Below, in pieces: positions 35,632 to 45,150 of a stretch of DNA of 64,000 nt (the stretch's first letter is position 1; every line of letters starts with the position of its first letter). The notes beneath the pieces are model-generated. The model searched no databases and was not told the DNA's origin. It saw only the letters and a list, made by a program, of their open reading frames with translations. The stretch comes from Allomuricauda sp. M10 (GTDB lineage: Bacteria > Bacteroidota > Bacteroidia > Flavobacteriales > Flavobacteriaceae): contig NZ_JAJGBN010000007.1 in NCBI RefSeq assembly GCF_020782875.1, positions 62,001-126,000 of the forward strand. Direction: 5' to 3'. A program made the translations under genes and the position numbers.

Positions 35632-37245
35632 ATGAAAAACAAATTGACCCTTTTGGTAGTGGCTGTGGCCGTTGCGTTACAGAATTTTTCGTGCAAAAAT
35701 GGGAAGACGGACACAGGGATGGCCAAAGAAGAAACCATCTCAACCCCTTTTTCGGAGGAGCAGGCATACCGTCCCTACTACCATTTTACCCCTAAAGTAG
35801 GATGGATGAACGATCCCAATGGAATGTTCTATTACAATGGGTACTATCATCTGTTTTATCAACATTATCCGAAGGACAACATATGGGGGCCAATGCACTG
35901 GGGGCATGCCATAAGTACGGATCTGGTACAGTGGAAACACTTGCCTATTGCCTTGTATCCGGACGATTTGGGATACATTTTTTCGGGTAGTGCCGTGGTA
36001 GATTATGATAATACCTCTGGCTTTGGAAAAGATGGGAAGATTCCTATCGTGGCCATGTACACCTACCACGATCCCAAAAAGGGAGATGCCGGACAATTGG
36101 ATGCCCAAACACAGGCCATTGCCTATTCTCTGGATGAAGGAAATTCATGGACCAAATATGAAGAAAACCCTGTAATAGAAAACCCAGGAGTAAGGGACTT
36201 TAGGGATCCCAAGGTGCTATGGGACAATGAAAGGGAGCAGTGGGTGATGATATTGGCCGCCGATTTTGAGATGATGATCTACACTTCCAAAAACTTGAAA
36301 GATTGGACATTGACCGATCGGTTCGGAAAAGAGGATGGTAGCCATGAGGGTGTTTGGGAGTGCCCGGATTTATTCCCCATGCAGGTTGAAGGTTCAGATG
36401 ATGTAAAATGGGTAATGCTGGCCAGTATTAGCGGTGGTGCCCCCAACGGCGGAAACGGCACTCAATATTTCATTGGCGATTTTGATGGAAAAGAGTTCAC
36501 CATGGACAAGAATTTTGCCGAGGCCCTTGCCAAGAAGCATGACTTTTGGGTGGATTTTGGCAAGGACAACTATGCCGGGGTCACCTGGTCCAATATTCCA
36601 GCTGAGGATGGCCGTAAAATTTTTATCGGTTGGATCGTAGATGGCCATTATGCCAATAAAGTTCCGACCGCTGCATGGAGAAGCAGCCAAAGCCTACCTA
36701 GGACCATCAAATTGATTTCGGATAATGGGGTTCCAAGGATAACTTTTCAACCGGTAAAGGAAATCACGAATTATGTTGGCAAGAAGTACAAAAAGGATCA
36801 ACTATCCGTTGGGGCCGGGCAAGAAACAGTCTTGAGCGATGCCGATTTTGATTTCACCAAGGCCCAAATCATCTATAGTGTTACTTCCCTGAAAAACAAG
36901 GGATATACGTTCAAACTATCCAACGATAAAGGAGAAGCATTGCTTTTTGGTTATGACAACGGCAAGGACCAATTTTTTGTGGATCGTAGAAAATCAGGAA
37001 AGGTTGATTTTCATGAGGAATTTGCCGAAAAGGTTTCGGTCGGCCCCCGATTGTCGCACAAAGAACAGCACAACGTAAATGTACTTTTAGACAAGACTTC
37101 CATAGAAATATTCTTTGATGATGGGGAAACTCCGATGACGGAAATTTTCTTCCCCACAACACCTTATTCAAAACTATCCGTCCTATCCGACAACGGGGAT
37201 TTGGTTTTGGATCACATAGAAATACGCCAATTAAAATTTAACTAA
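35632..37245 (+). CDS. GH32 fructan hydrolase, lipoprotein
   Basis: A 537-residue GH32 enzyme. A lipoprotein signal ends in NFSC (residue 21), then KNGKTDTG. The five-blade propeller carries all three catalytic acids: nucleophile in GWMNDPNGM (Asp61), transition-state stabiliser in RDFRDPKV (Asp192), and acid/base in GVWECPDLF (Glu243). A C-terminal beta-sandwich follows from about residue 380 and ends with IEIFFDDGETPMTEIFF. This is the invertase/inulinase/levanase family and should release fructose from beta-fructans or sucrose. The lack of a strongly acidic stretch after the cysteine favours a periplasmic site. susC follows 11 bases later. Confidence 0.95.
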   Translation: MKNKLTLLVVAVAVALQNFSCKNGKTDTGMAKEETISTPFSEEQAYRPYYHFTPKVGWMNDPNGMFYYNGYYHLFYQHYPKDNIWGPMHWGHAISTDLVQWKHLPIALYPDDLGYIFSGSAVVDYDNTSGFGKDGKIPIVAMYTYHDPKKGDAGQLDAQTQAIAYSLDEGNSWTKYEENPVIENPGVRDFRDPKVLWDNEREQWVMILAADFEMMIYTSKNLKDWTLTDRFGKEDGSHEGVWECPDLFPMQVEGSDDVKWVMLASISGGAPNGGNGTQYFIGDFDGKEFTMDKNFAEALAKKHDFWVDFGKDNYAGVTWSNIPAEDGRKIFIGWIVDGHYANKVPTAAWRSSQSLPRTIKLISDNGVPRITFQPVKEITNYVGKKYKKDQLSVGAGQETVLSDADFDFTKAQIIYSVTSLKNKGYTFKLSNDKGEALLFGYDNGKDQFFVDRRKSGKVDFHEEFAEKVSVGPRLSHKEQHNVNVLLDKTSIEIFFDDGETPMTEIFFPTTPYSKLSVLSDNGDLVLDHIEIRQLKFN

Positions 37246-37256
37246 AACAAACTATT

Positions 37257-40200
37257 ATGAAATGTAAACTATTAGTATTGCTACTCTTGTGTTCTCCTTT
37301 GGCCATATGGGCCCAGGGGAGAATCACGGGTACCGTTACCTCGGCCGATGACAGTATGCCCTTGCCGGGAGCTTCGGTAGTCGTGGTGGGCACCACCAAT
37401 GGTACCACTACGGATTTTGACGGAAATTATGTCCTGGAAGGGGTTTCGCCCAATGCTACCTTGATGTTCAGCTACATCGGTTTTGTTAGGGTAGAGATTC
37501 CAGTAAACGGAAAATCTACAGTCAATGTTTCTCTACAGGCAGATACCCAACAATTGGATGAGGTTGTCCTAACAGGGTATACCACCGAACGCAAGGTGGA
37601 TCTTACTGGGGCAGTGACCGTTGTGGATACCGCCCCGATCGAAGGTCAGAGTTTAAGTTCCGGTAACCCCATGCAAGCATTGCAGGGAAGGGTGCCAGGG
37701 CTTTTTATCGAAAAATCAGGAGATCCAACCGGCCTGAACAACCGGATCCTGATTCGGGGGATCACTACTTTGGGAAACAACGATCCACTCTATGTGATTG
37801 ATGGTGTACCCACCAAACGCCAAGAGGTTTTTGCCAGTCTTAACCCAGAGGCCATTGAATCCATACAAGTATTGAAAGATGCTTCTGCCTCTTCCATTTA
37901 TGGATCCAGGGCGGCAAATGGGGTAATCATTGTTACCACAAAAGGTGGACAAAAAGGTGATCGCGTCGGAATTTCAATCAACTCCAATGTGTCCGTCTTG
38001 TCGGAAAGGCCACAACGATTTGATGTGTTGAATTCCGTTGAAAGAGGCAGAGTGCTTTGGCAGGCATCCGTAAACGATAATACAGATCCCAACGGGGGTT
38101 ATGGGGAAATCTACAATTTTGACTGGAACGGCGATTTCAGCAATCCCGTGCTTAACAGTGTTACCCCGCAACCGTTTGTTGGTGGTAACCCCGATGTGCC
38201 TGTTGGGGATACGGATTGGCAGGATGAGACCTACGAAACCGGGTTTGCCTATAACAATGAGGTGACCCTTACTGCAGGTTCTGAAAAATCATCCTTGCTT
38301 ATCAACTTTGGATATTTGAAGAATACAGGCATCCTGAAGTATACCAATTACGACAGGTATACGGCCAAAATAAACGGAAGTACAAACCTGTTCAACAATA
38401 AGTTGAAGATCGGTGTCAATACTCAATTTTCCACATCGGATGAAACCTTGGCTGCACGTGACGTAGGATTGGCAAGTACCCCTATATTGGCCATTATCAT
38501 GGCACCCACTATTCCGGTTTTCGATTCAAATGGAAACTATGCCGGACCATTGGGTTCTGGTTATAATGACCGAAACAACCCAGTTTTGATGCAATATCTC
38601 AACCGTTGGGACAATGCAGAAAAAAATGTACTGTTCGGTAATGTGTTCGCTGATCTTAAAATATTGGATAATTTGAGCTTTAGGACCAGTCTTGGGCTTG
38701 ATTTTAGTGATTATAAACAGAAGAATATCGAACCAAAGGTTTCCAACGGCTTTGTGAACAGGACCAACAACCGACTCATTTACAATACCAATAAGTTTAC
38801 CAGCTTGGTCTTCTCGAATACCCTGAACTATGACTTGGAACTAGGTAATCACCGTTTCAATGTGTTGTTAGGGGTTGAATCAATCCAGAACGACTTGAGC
38901 ACCTTGAATGCACAGGCGGATGATTTTGCGGTGGAACAGGAGTCCTATTTCGTGCTCAACGCAGCCACTGGAGCAAGGACTACATCAGGAACCACAACGG
39001 GAAGCCGCTTGTTGTCACAGTTCGGGAAACTAAACTATGCATTTTCAGATCGCTATTTGGCTTCTTTCACCTTGCGCCGCGATGGTTCTTCAAGATTCGG
39101 TGAGAACAACAGATATGGTATTTTTCCAGCAGCCACTGTGGGATGGCGTATCAATAATGAGCAATTCCTCAAAGACGTGGATTTCATCACCAATCTAAAA
39201 TTACGTGCAGGTTATGGGGAAGTAGGTAACCAAGAAATCGGTGACCTGGCACGATTTGGTTTGTACGAGTCAAGATACGGACCCAACCTGAATGTTTTTC
39301 AACCTGGTTTCTGGGAAACTTACTATAATATCGGAACCGCTTACGACATCAACGGGAACAATACGGGCAACTTACCTTCAGGTTTTGTGTCCATCCAAGC
39401 ACCTAACCCAGATTTGAAATGGGAGACCACAACAGAATGGAACTATGGAGTGGATTTTGGGTTCTTGGGCAACAAAATTATCGGCTCCTTCGATTTTTAT
39501 ACCAGGGAAACCAAAGACATTTTGACTACACCACCCATTGCTTCAGTAATAGGTGAGGGGCAGCAGCGAGTATTGAATGGTGCCACTACCGAAGCAAGAG
39601 GTTGGGAATTTGCCATAGGATATAATAATACATGGGATAATGGATTATCACTCAATGTTTCCACAAACTTTGCATCTTTTAAGGATGAAATCACCTATTT
39701 GCCCGAAGAAGTAAGGGCCGCATTTCCAGGCACCGCGGACAATTCCATTTTAGGACATTCGCAATTTTCCGTGTTTGGTTATAGGTCAGACGGTCTGTTC
39801 CAGAGCCAGGCCGAGGTTGATTCCAGCCCAGATCAGGTTGGGGCCCGGCCCGGTAGCATAAAGTTCAAGGATTTGAACAATAATGGGGTGATTGATGATG
39901 GCGATCGGGATTTTATTGGGGTTACACTGCCAGATTTGGAATACGGTATCCGCGTGGATATGGCATGGAAAAACTTCGATCTGTCCATTTTTGGTTCCGG
40001 TGTTATGGGAAGAATCGGTGCAGACGAAGCCTTGTTCAGGAACTTTTTTGCAAGCGGAGGGGCCAACGGTTCTCCTGGATTGCTTAATGCATGGACGCCA
40101 AACAACACAAATACAGAGGTGCCATCACTTTCCTTGGCCTTTAATGAAACACGTACTTCGGATTACCTGTTCAGGAACAATTCCTATTTCAAACTTAGGA

Positions 40201-40400
40201 GTTTACAGTTGGGATATAGCTTTCCAAAAGAGCTTATCAATTCGATTGCCGGCATGAGTAACCTTCGTGTGTATGCGCAGGGTGAAAACTTGTTTTGGCT
40301 CACTTCAAGTGAGTATGTGGGGGAAGATCCGGAAAGGACCGATGCAACAAGGATTCCGGTACCAACGATCCTTTCATTGGGTCTAAATATTAACTTTTAA
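37257..40400 (+). CDS. SusC/RagA TonB-dependent transporter (fructan PUL)
   Basis: A 1047-residue SusC protein. A signal peptide ends AIWAQ at about residue 20. The regulatory-like domain (SADDSMPLPGASVVVVGT, TTDFDGNYVL) and plug (LQGRVPGLFIEKSGDPTG, RILIRGITTLGNNDPLYVIDG, IESIQVLKDASASSIYGSRAANGVI) are intact, and the barrel ends LSLGLNINF. It imports oligosaccharide across the outer membrane, here probably fructo-oligosaccharides because the operon holds GH32 and GH172 genes and a fructose-type sensor. Next gene susD is 9 bases on. Enzyme genes come before susCD here, the reverse of PUL 1. Confidence 0.97.
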   Translation: MKCKLLVLLLLCSPLAIWAQGRITGTVTSADDSMPLPGASVVVVGTTNGTTTDFDGNYVLEGVSPNATLMFSYIGFVRVEIPVNGKSTVNVSLQADTQQLDEVVLTGYTTERKVDLTGAVTVVDTAPIEGQSLSSGNPMQALQGRVPGLFIEKSGDPTGLNNRILIRGITTLGNNDPLYVIDGVPTKRQEVFASLNPEAIESIQVLKDASASSIYGSRAANGVIIVTTKGGQKGDRVGISINSNVSVLSERPQRFDVLNSVERGRVLWQASVNDNTDPNGGYGEIYNFDWNGDFSNPVLNSVTPQPFVGGNPDVPVGDTDWQDETYETGFAYNNEVTLTAGSEKSSLLINFGYLKNTGILKYTNYDRYTAKINGSTNLFNNKLKIGVNTQFSTSDETLAARDVGLASTPILAIIMAPTIPVFDSNGNYAGPLGSGYNDRNNPVLMQYLNRWDNAEKNVLFGNVFADLKILDNLSFRTSLGLDFSDYKQKNIEPKVSNGFVNRTNNRLIYNTNKFTSLVFSNTLNYDLELGNHRFNVLLGVESIQNDLSTLNAQADDFAVEQESYFVLNAATGARTTSGTTTGSRLLSQFGKLNYAFSDRYLASFTLRRDGSSRFGENNRYGIFPAATVGWRINNEQFLKDVDFITNLKLRAGYGEVGNQEIGDLARFGLYESRYGPNLNVFQPGFWETYYNIGTAYDINGNNTGNLPSGFVSIQAPNPDLKWETTTEWNYGVDFGFLGNKIIGSFDFYTRETKDILTTPPIASVIGEGQQRVLNGATTEARGWEFAIGYNNTWDNGLSLNVSTNFASFKDEITYLPEEVRAAFPGTADNSILGHSQFSVFGYRSDGLFQSQAEVDSSPDQVGARPGSIKFKDLNNNGVIDDGDRDFIGVTLPDLEYGIRVDMAWKNFDLSIFGSGVMGRIGADEALFRNFFASGGANGSPGLLNAWTPNNTNTEVPSLSLAFNETRTSDYLFRNNSYFKLRSLQLGYSFPKELINSIAGMSNLRVYAQGENLFWLTSSEYVGEDPERTDATRIPVPTILSLGLNINF

Positions 40401-40409
40401 TCAATTGCC

Positions 40410-42152
40410 ATGAAAAAACTTAAATATTTCATTTTATGTGGAACCGCATTGATGCTCTCCATCAATTGCTCAAACGACTTTTTGGAGTACGAGCCACAAG
40501 GGGTACTTTCAAATGATAACGTCGCTACTGCCGAAAATGCCGAATCCTTGGTCATTGCTGCATATGCCGGCATAGCCAATGATGAGATGATCGGGCCCCT
40601 TACGCACATGTGGGTCTATGGAAGCGTCCGGTCCGATGATGCCTATAAAGGCGGTGGAGGCCGAGGAGATTTGGACTGGGTGGATAAGTACGAACAGTAT
40701 AACCTTACCATACCTGATATGGGGGATTTCTTTACCCCACGAACATGGACCGATTTTTACAAGGCCATCTCTAGGGCAAACTTTGCCCTATCCGTTATCA
40801 ATGATATCCCGGATGCGGATTACCCGAACAAAACAAGGCGTCAAGCCGAACTTCGCTTTTTACGCGGACATTCACACTTCATGCTCAAGTTGTTGTTCAA
40901 CAAGGTTCCATATATACCGGAAGGCTTGACCCAGGAGGAAATTGCCCAGATCGGCAATGATTTGCCCGATGAAGAACTTTGGAACCTGATCGGCGAGGAC
41001 TTCCTTTTTGCCTACAATAATCTACCGGATAGCCAAGAAGAAGTAGGAAGGGCCGATCGTACCGCTGCAGCTGCATATTTGGCCAAGCTAAGATTGTACC
41101 AAGCCTATGAAAAGGATGCGAACCATCAATTAACGGGTATCAATACCGGTCGATTGGAACAAGTGATCCAATATGCCGATGAGGTTCAGGCAAGTTTGGA
41201 ACCCGATTATGGCAACAATTTTTTGGATGGGTTCGATAATGGACCGGAATCCATTTGGGCCGCCCAGTTCTCCATTAATGATGGTACCGTAGTGGGAAGG
41301 GTAAGCTTTGTTACCGGTTTGAATTCGCCCCATGGCAACCCTTTGTATGGCTGCTGCGGATTTCACCTGGCCAGTCAAAACTTGGTGAACGCCTTTCGCA
41401 CCGATGCCAATGGACTTCCCCTTTTGGATGACTTCAATGACCAAGATATTTTAACTGATTTACAGGGAGATGGCACCGTTTTACCGGGCGCTTCCCTAAC
41501 GGTTGATCCAAGACTTGATCATACGGTCGGGGTGCCGGGAAGACCATTTAAATATACCAATACCGTTCAAAACACAGGTGACTTTGTATATAATTCCAGT
41601 TGGGCCAGAGATCCTGGGGTTTACGGTTATTTTGGAAATATGAAGGAGCAGCAACGCCCAGATTGTTCTTGTTATGTAAAAGAGGGACCCTTTAATGGAA
41701 CTTCAAAAAACGTGGATTTTATTCGCTATGCAGATGTACTCCTCTTCAAGGCGGAGGCACTTATACAATTGAATCGTTGGGATGAGGCATTACCGATCAT
41801 CAACCAGATTCGAGCAAGGGCGGCAACAAGTACCCAAAGACCATTGGCGGCCGGTGCATCCGATATCTATAATGTACAGCCCTATCCCTCGTTTCCAGAC
41901 AAAGCATATGCTTGGAAGGCACTTAAATTTGAAAGAAGATTGGAGTTTGCCATGGAAGGTCCAAGATGGTTCGATTTGGTGCGATGGGGAGAAGCCGCGG
42001 AGGTTTTGAATGATTATTTGAATGAAGAGAAGACCAAAAGGGACTTCTTGATCAATGCAACATTTACTCCGGGAAGGGATGAGTTTTATCCAATTCCCCA
42101 ACGCGAAATAGACTTTACGGGTGGGCTATATGTTCAAAACCCAGGATATTAA
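40410..42152 (+). CDS. SusD/RagB surface glycan-binding lipoprotein (fructan PUL)
   Basis: A 580-residue SusD-family lipoprotein with signal ending LSINC (residue 20) followed by SNDFLEYEPQG, the Ser/acidic pattern of surface lipoproteins. Core helices include AENAESLVIAAYAGI, RRQAELRFLRGHSHFMLKLLFNKVPYI and the C-terminal KFERRLEFAMEGPRWFDLVRWGEA and DEFYPIPQREID. It should cap the SusC transporter and bind fructan. Its stop overlaps the next ATG by one base (TAATG), so translation of the GH172-type gene is likely coupled. Confidence 0.96.
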   Translation: MKKLKYFILCGTALMLSINCSNDFLEYEPQGVLSNDNVATAENAESLVIAAYAGIANDEMIGPLTHMWVYGSVRSDDAYKGGGGRGDLDWVDKYEQYNLTIPDMGDFFTPRTWTDFYKAISRANFALSVINDIPDADYPNKTRRQAELRFLRGHSHFMLKLLFNKVPYIPEGLTQEEIAQIGNDLPDEELWNLIGEDFLFAYNNLPDSQEEVGRADRTAAAAYLAKLRLYQAYEKDANHQLTGINTGRLEQVIQYADEVQASLEPDYGNNFLDGFDNGPESIWAAQFSINDGTVVGRVSFVTGLNSPHGNPLYGCCGFHLASQNLVNAFRTDANGLPLLDDFNDQDILTDLQGDGTVLPGASLTVDPRLDHTVGVPGRPFKYTNTVQNTGDFVYNSSWARDPGVYGYFGNMKEQQRPDCSCYVKEGPFNGTSKNVDFIRYADVLLFKAEALIQLNRWDEALPIINQIRARAATSTQRPLAAGASDIYNVQPYPSFPDKAYAWKALKFERRLEFAMEGPRWFDLVRWGEAAEVLNDYLNEEKTKRDFLINATFTPGRDEFYPIPQREIDFTGGLYVQNPGY

Positions 42153-43804
42153 TGCCAAAAGATATGATGGTTCGGAACTGTTTTTTAATACTGATGTTTC
42201 TTCTCCCCATGACCATGTCACAGGTTGTGGCCCAGACAAAGCTGGCTTATCCTGATCTTGTAGATCGGTTGTATGATTTTGAGGCCTTGTCAAAAGTTCC
42301 CAAAACAGGGGAGAGAACCATGAATTTTTCAAGTTATGACAGGAGTTCCGTTTACGACTCGTTGACTGATACTTACTTGAGGTGGGATGCCAACTCGGAC
42401 GGTAATGGTTTTATTCGAAAAGAAGGGGATGAAATGGTCATTTTTGAAGCAGATGGGCCTGGTGTGATATGGAGAATATGGAGTGCCCTGGCCAAAGAAG
42501 GCCACGTCAAGATTTATATGGATGGGGAACAAAAACCAAGTGTGGATAAACCTTTTAGGGAACTGTTCGAAAAATTTGAGGATGAATACCCACCCTTGAA
42601 CTTTCCAAATTTGGTGATGACTTTGTCTCGCGGCCGCAATTTTTACATTCCCATGCCTTTTCAGAAGCATTGCAAGATTACCATGTCCGGAGATTGGGGT
42701 AATTATTACCATGTCATTTATTCCAAATTGCCCAATGGTACCATACCTGATAAATCTTTTGACGGAACCTACAGCAACGAAGGGAAAATTGCTTTGGCCA
42801 ATGCGGACAGGATTCTTGAAAATCGAGGATTTCAGCGAAAGATATATCCTGATGAGCATGAAGATCGAATCGATATTGAGATCGGTCCGGGCGAGAAGAG
42901 GGAAATTTCAAAAATTCTCGGTCCATGGGCCATAAACCGACTGGAACTTACATTTCAGGACAAGGACCGAACCTCTGATATTTTTGGGGATCTCTGGTTC
43001 GATTTTTCATGGGATGATAAACACATGTCCGCCGTTCATTCTCCTATTGGAATGTTTTTTGGAATGGGCCGAGACCTTGCTAATTACAGGGGGATGCCCA
43101 TAGGCGTAATGGGAAATACTTTATACTCCGATTGGTATATGCCTTTTCATGAAAAAGGAAGTATGGCAATAGTGAATACGGGGGAAAAGCCATACAAAAT
43201 AACGTTAAAAGTGGTGCGCCATCAATTAGGGGCACAAGAGGATGACTTTTTGTATTTCAACGCCAAATGGCACGGTGACGACTCCAGTGAGAAGGATAAA
43301 CCAATTGACGATTCCTTGACTCAAAACCAAGGGAGGGAGATTGATTGGCCCATGATTGCTGTAAAGGGAACGGGAAGATTCTGTGGGGTAACCCTGCATA
43401 TTGCCAATTTTTGGGAGGAACCTAAAGAGGAACCGTCTTCATGGTGGTACGGCATCGGCGGTGAAAAAACCATTGATTGGTGGTGGGGCGAAGGGGATGA
43501 GAAGTTTTTCGTGGATGGGGAAAAATTCCCCTCGACCTTTGGTACGGGCAGCGAAGACTATATTGGCTATGCATGGTCCGCCGAACCTCCTTTTCCAACG
43601 TTCCAAAGCCCATTTGCCTCACAACCCGCAACACCTATTACAGGAAAGGGGCATACGGTTGTCAATAGGTTCCATATTGCTGACAATGTTCCGTTTAACC
43701 TATCTTTTGAAGCTTATATTGAGCGGTACAAAGGAAGAATCTGGGGAAAACAAAATGAGAATATTTGTGAATATGATGTAGTGGCTTATTATTATCTAAA
43801 ATAA
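42152..43804 (+). CDS. DUF2961 / GH172-family glycoside hydrolase
   Basis: A 550-residue protein with a signal peptide ending QVVAQ at about residue 28; ATGs at 42164 and 42167 are alternative starts. The DUF2961 jelly-roll fold is shown by GDEMVIFEADGPGVIWRIWSA, RGRNFYIPMPFQKHCKITMSG, WWWGEGDEKFFVDGEKFP and FGTGSEDYIGYAWS. Glu447 (GEGD) and Glu468 (GSED) are 21 residues apart, matching the spacing I recall for the two catalytic glutamates of the founding GH172 enzyme, a difructose-dianhydride I synthase/hydrolase. Other GH172 members are D-arabinofuranosidases. Placed with GH32 and a fructose-type sensor, an alpha-D-fructofuranosidase or difructose-anhydride role is likely. It is probably periplasmic. 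Confidence 0.85.
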   Translation: MPKDMMVRNCFLILMFLLPMTMSQVVAQTKLAYPDLVDRLYDFEALSKVPKTGERTMNFSSYDRSSVYDSLTDTYLRWDANSDGNGFIRKEGDEMVIFEADGPGVIWRIWSALAKEGHVKIYMDGEQKPSVDKPFRELFEKFEDEYPPLNFPNLVMTLSRGRNFYIPMPFQKHCKITMSGDWGNYYHVIYSKLPNGTIPDKSFDGTYSNEGKIALANADRILENRGFQRKIYPDEHEDRIDIEIGPGEKREISKILGPWAINRLELTFQDKDRTSDIFGDLWFDFSWDDKHMSAVHSPIGMFFGMGRDLANYRGMPIGVMGNTLYSDWYMPFHEKGSMAIVNTGEKPYKITLKVVRHQLGAQEDDFLYFNAKWHGDDSSEKDKPIDDSLTQNQGREIDWPMIAVKGTGRFCGVTLHIANFWEEPKEEPSSWWYGIGGEKTIDWWWGEGDEKFFVDGEKFPSTFGTGSEDYIGYAWSAEPPFPTFQSPFASQPATPITGKGHTVVNRFHIADNVPFNLSFEAYIERYKGRIWGKQNENICEYDVVAYYYLK

Positions 43805-43890
43805 AGCATTGTAAGAAACTTGCATTCTAAGAATAGAGGTATTTAGTGTGCCAAGTTTAGTTAATGCCCCGATCGATCTAACCGATTGGT

Positions 43891-43968
43891 CGGGAAACCA
43901 TTTTCCCGAAAGGGTGAGTTTGAGTTAGTTTTTTTATGAATGGCCAAACCCTTAAAGGTTTGGCCATT
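43891..43968 (+). promoter_or_regulatory. two hairpins and TTTGAGTTAG motif (site 2)
   Basis: CGGGAAA (43891-43897) pairs with TTTCCCG (43902-43908). TTTGAGTTAG lies at 43919-43928 and, 10 bases on, AATGGCCAAACC (43939-43950) pairs perfectly with GGTTTGGCCATT (43957-43968) around CTTAAA. A run of seven T precedes the second hairpin, not follows it. The element lies between the GH172 gene and the GH-A gene (ATG 44046) and resembles sites at 19082 and 61467. Role is probably attenuation, processing or partial termination. Confidence 0.6.
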
Positions 43969-44045
43969 CTTACCATAAGATTTATGTAACTTGCCCAATC
44001 TGTAACTAAACAAACATGAAAGTAAAAAGTATTAAAAAGTATAGA

Positions 44046-45110
44046 ATGAATATGAAAAACCTATTAATGGTTGCCTTGTCCATGATCGGCACATTGGTCA
44101 TGGCACAAACCGGCACCTCCCAAAAATGGTCCATAGAGAAAGCTGAAAAATGGTATGCCCAGTACAAATGGCTCAATGGGGCCGATTTTATCCCGAGTAC
44201 CGCGATCAACCAGCTGGAAATGTGGCAAGGGGAAACTTTTGATCCGGAGACCATTGAGCGCGAACTGGGTTATGCACAGGGAATCGGTATGAATGTGATG
44301 CGCGTGTACCTGCATAGCTTGGCATACAAGCAGGATCCAAAGGGTTTCAAGAAAAGGATGGACCAATATTTAGATATTTCGGAAAGTAAGGGCATCAAGA
44401 CCATGTTCGTGATCTTTGACGATGTTTGGGGCAAGGAGCCCAAGATAGGCAAACAACCGGAGCCCATTACGGGAACCCACAACTCGGGTTGGATGCAGGA
44501 CCCGGGTGACCCGGCCTCTAAGGACCAGGCCAACTTTCCATTTTTGGAAACGTATGTAAAGGATATCCTCACGACTTTCAAGGACGATAAAAGGGTATTG
44601 CTTTGGGACCTGTACAACGAACCGGGCAATTCTGGCAAGATCAATGACTCTATGCCCCTGTTGCAAGCCGTATTTTCATGGGCAAGGGAGGTAAATCCTT
44701 CTCAACCCATCTCGGCAGGAATCTGGTCCTGGGGATTGGTCGATCTAAATGCCTTTCAGGCGCTCCAATCGGATATCATCACATATCACCATTACGGCGA
44801 TGAAAAGGACCATAAACTGATCATAGAGCTCTTAAGGACCCATGGAAGGCCCATGATCTGTACGGAATATATGGCACGTACCCGCAATAGTCGATTCTCC
44901 AACATTATGCCGATGTTGAAAGAAGAAAACATTGGGGCCATTAACTGGGGATTGGTAAAAGGGAAGACCAATACCATCTATCAGTGGGACACCCCGATCG
45001 ATAGTGGCGAGGAACCCGTGGAGTGGTTCCATGATATCTTCAGAAAGGATGGTACCCCTTATCGTCAGGACGAAGTGGACCTGATCAAGAAATTGAACGG
45101 TAAAAAATAA
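44046..45110 (+). CDS. clan GH-A glycoside hydrolase, unassigned family
   Basis: A protein of 354 residues from the ATG at 44046; 44052 is also possible and 44016 would extend it before the signal peptide (MKNLLMVALSMIGTLVMAQ). It is a TIM-barrel hydrolase of clan GH-A: GMNVMRVYLHSLAYKQD, TMFVIFDDVWG, acid/base in LLWDLYNEPGN (about Glu192), ITYHHYGD, and nucleophile in MICTEYMAR (about Glu274). Similar proteins are often labelled cellulase or 1,4-beta-xylanase without proof. It is exported, probably periplasmic, and followed 40 bases later by the aldose epimerase. Linked galactose genes suggest it might release a galactoside, which is inference only. Confidence 0.8.
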   Translation: MNMKNLLMVALSMIGTLVMAQTGTSQKWSIEKAEKWYAQYKWLNGADFIPSTAINQLEMWQGETFDPETIERELGYAQGIGMNVMRVYLHSLAYKQDPKGFKKRMDQYLDISESKGIKTMFVIFDDVWGKEPKIGKQPEPITGTHNSGWMQDPGDPASKDQANFPFLETYVKDILTTFKDDKRVLLWDLYNEPGNSGKINDSMPLLQAVFSWAREVNPSQPISAGIWSWGLVDLNAFQALQSDIITYHHYGDEKDHKLIIELLRTHGRPMICTEYMARTRNSRFSNIMPMLKEENIGAINWGLVKGKTNTIYQWDTPIDSGEEPVEWFHDIFRKDGTPYRQDEVDLIKKLNGKK

Positions 45111-45150
45111 AGGATCCTTTCTTTTGAAAGGTTTTCATTACCTATTAAGA

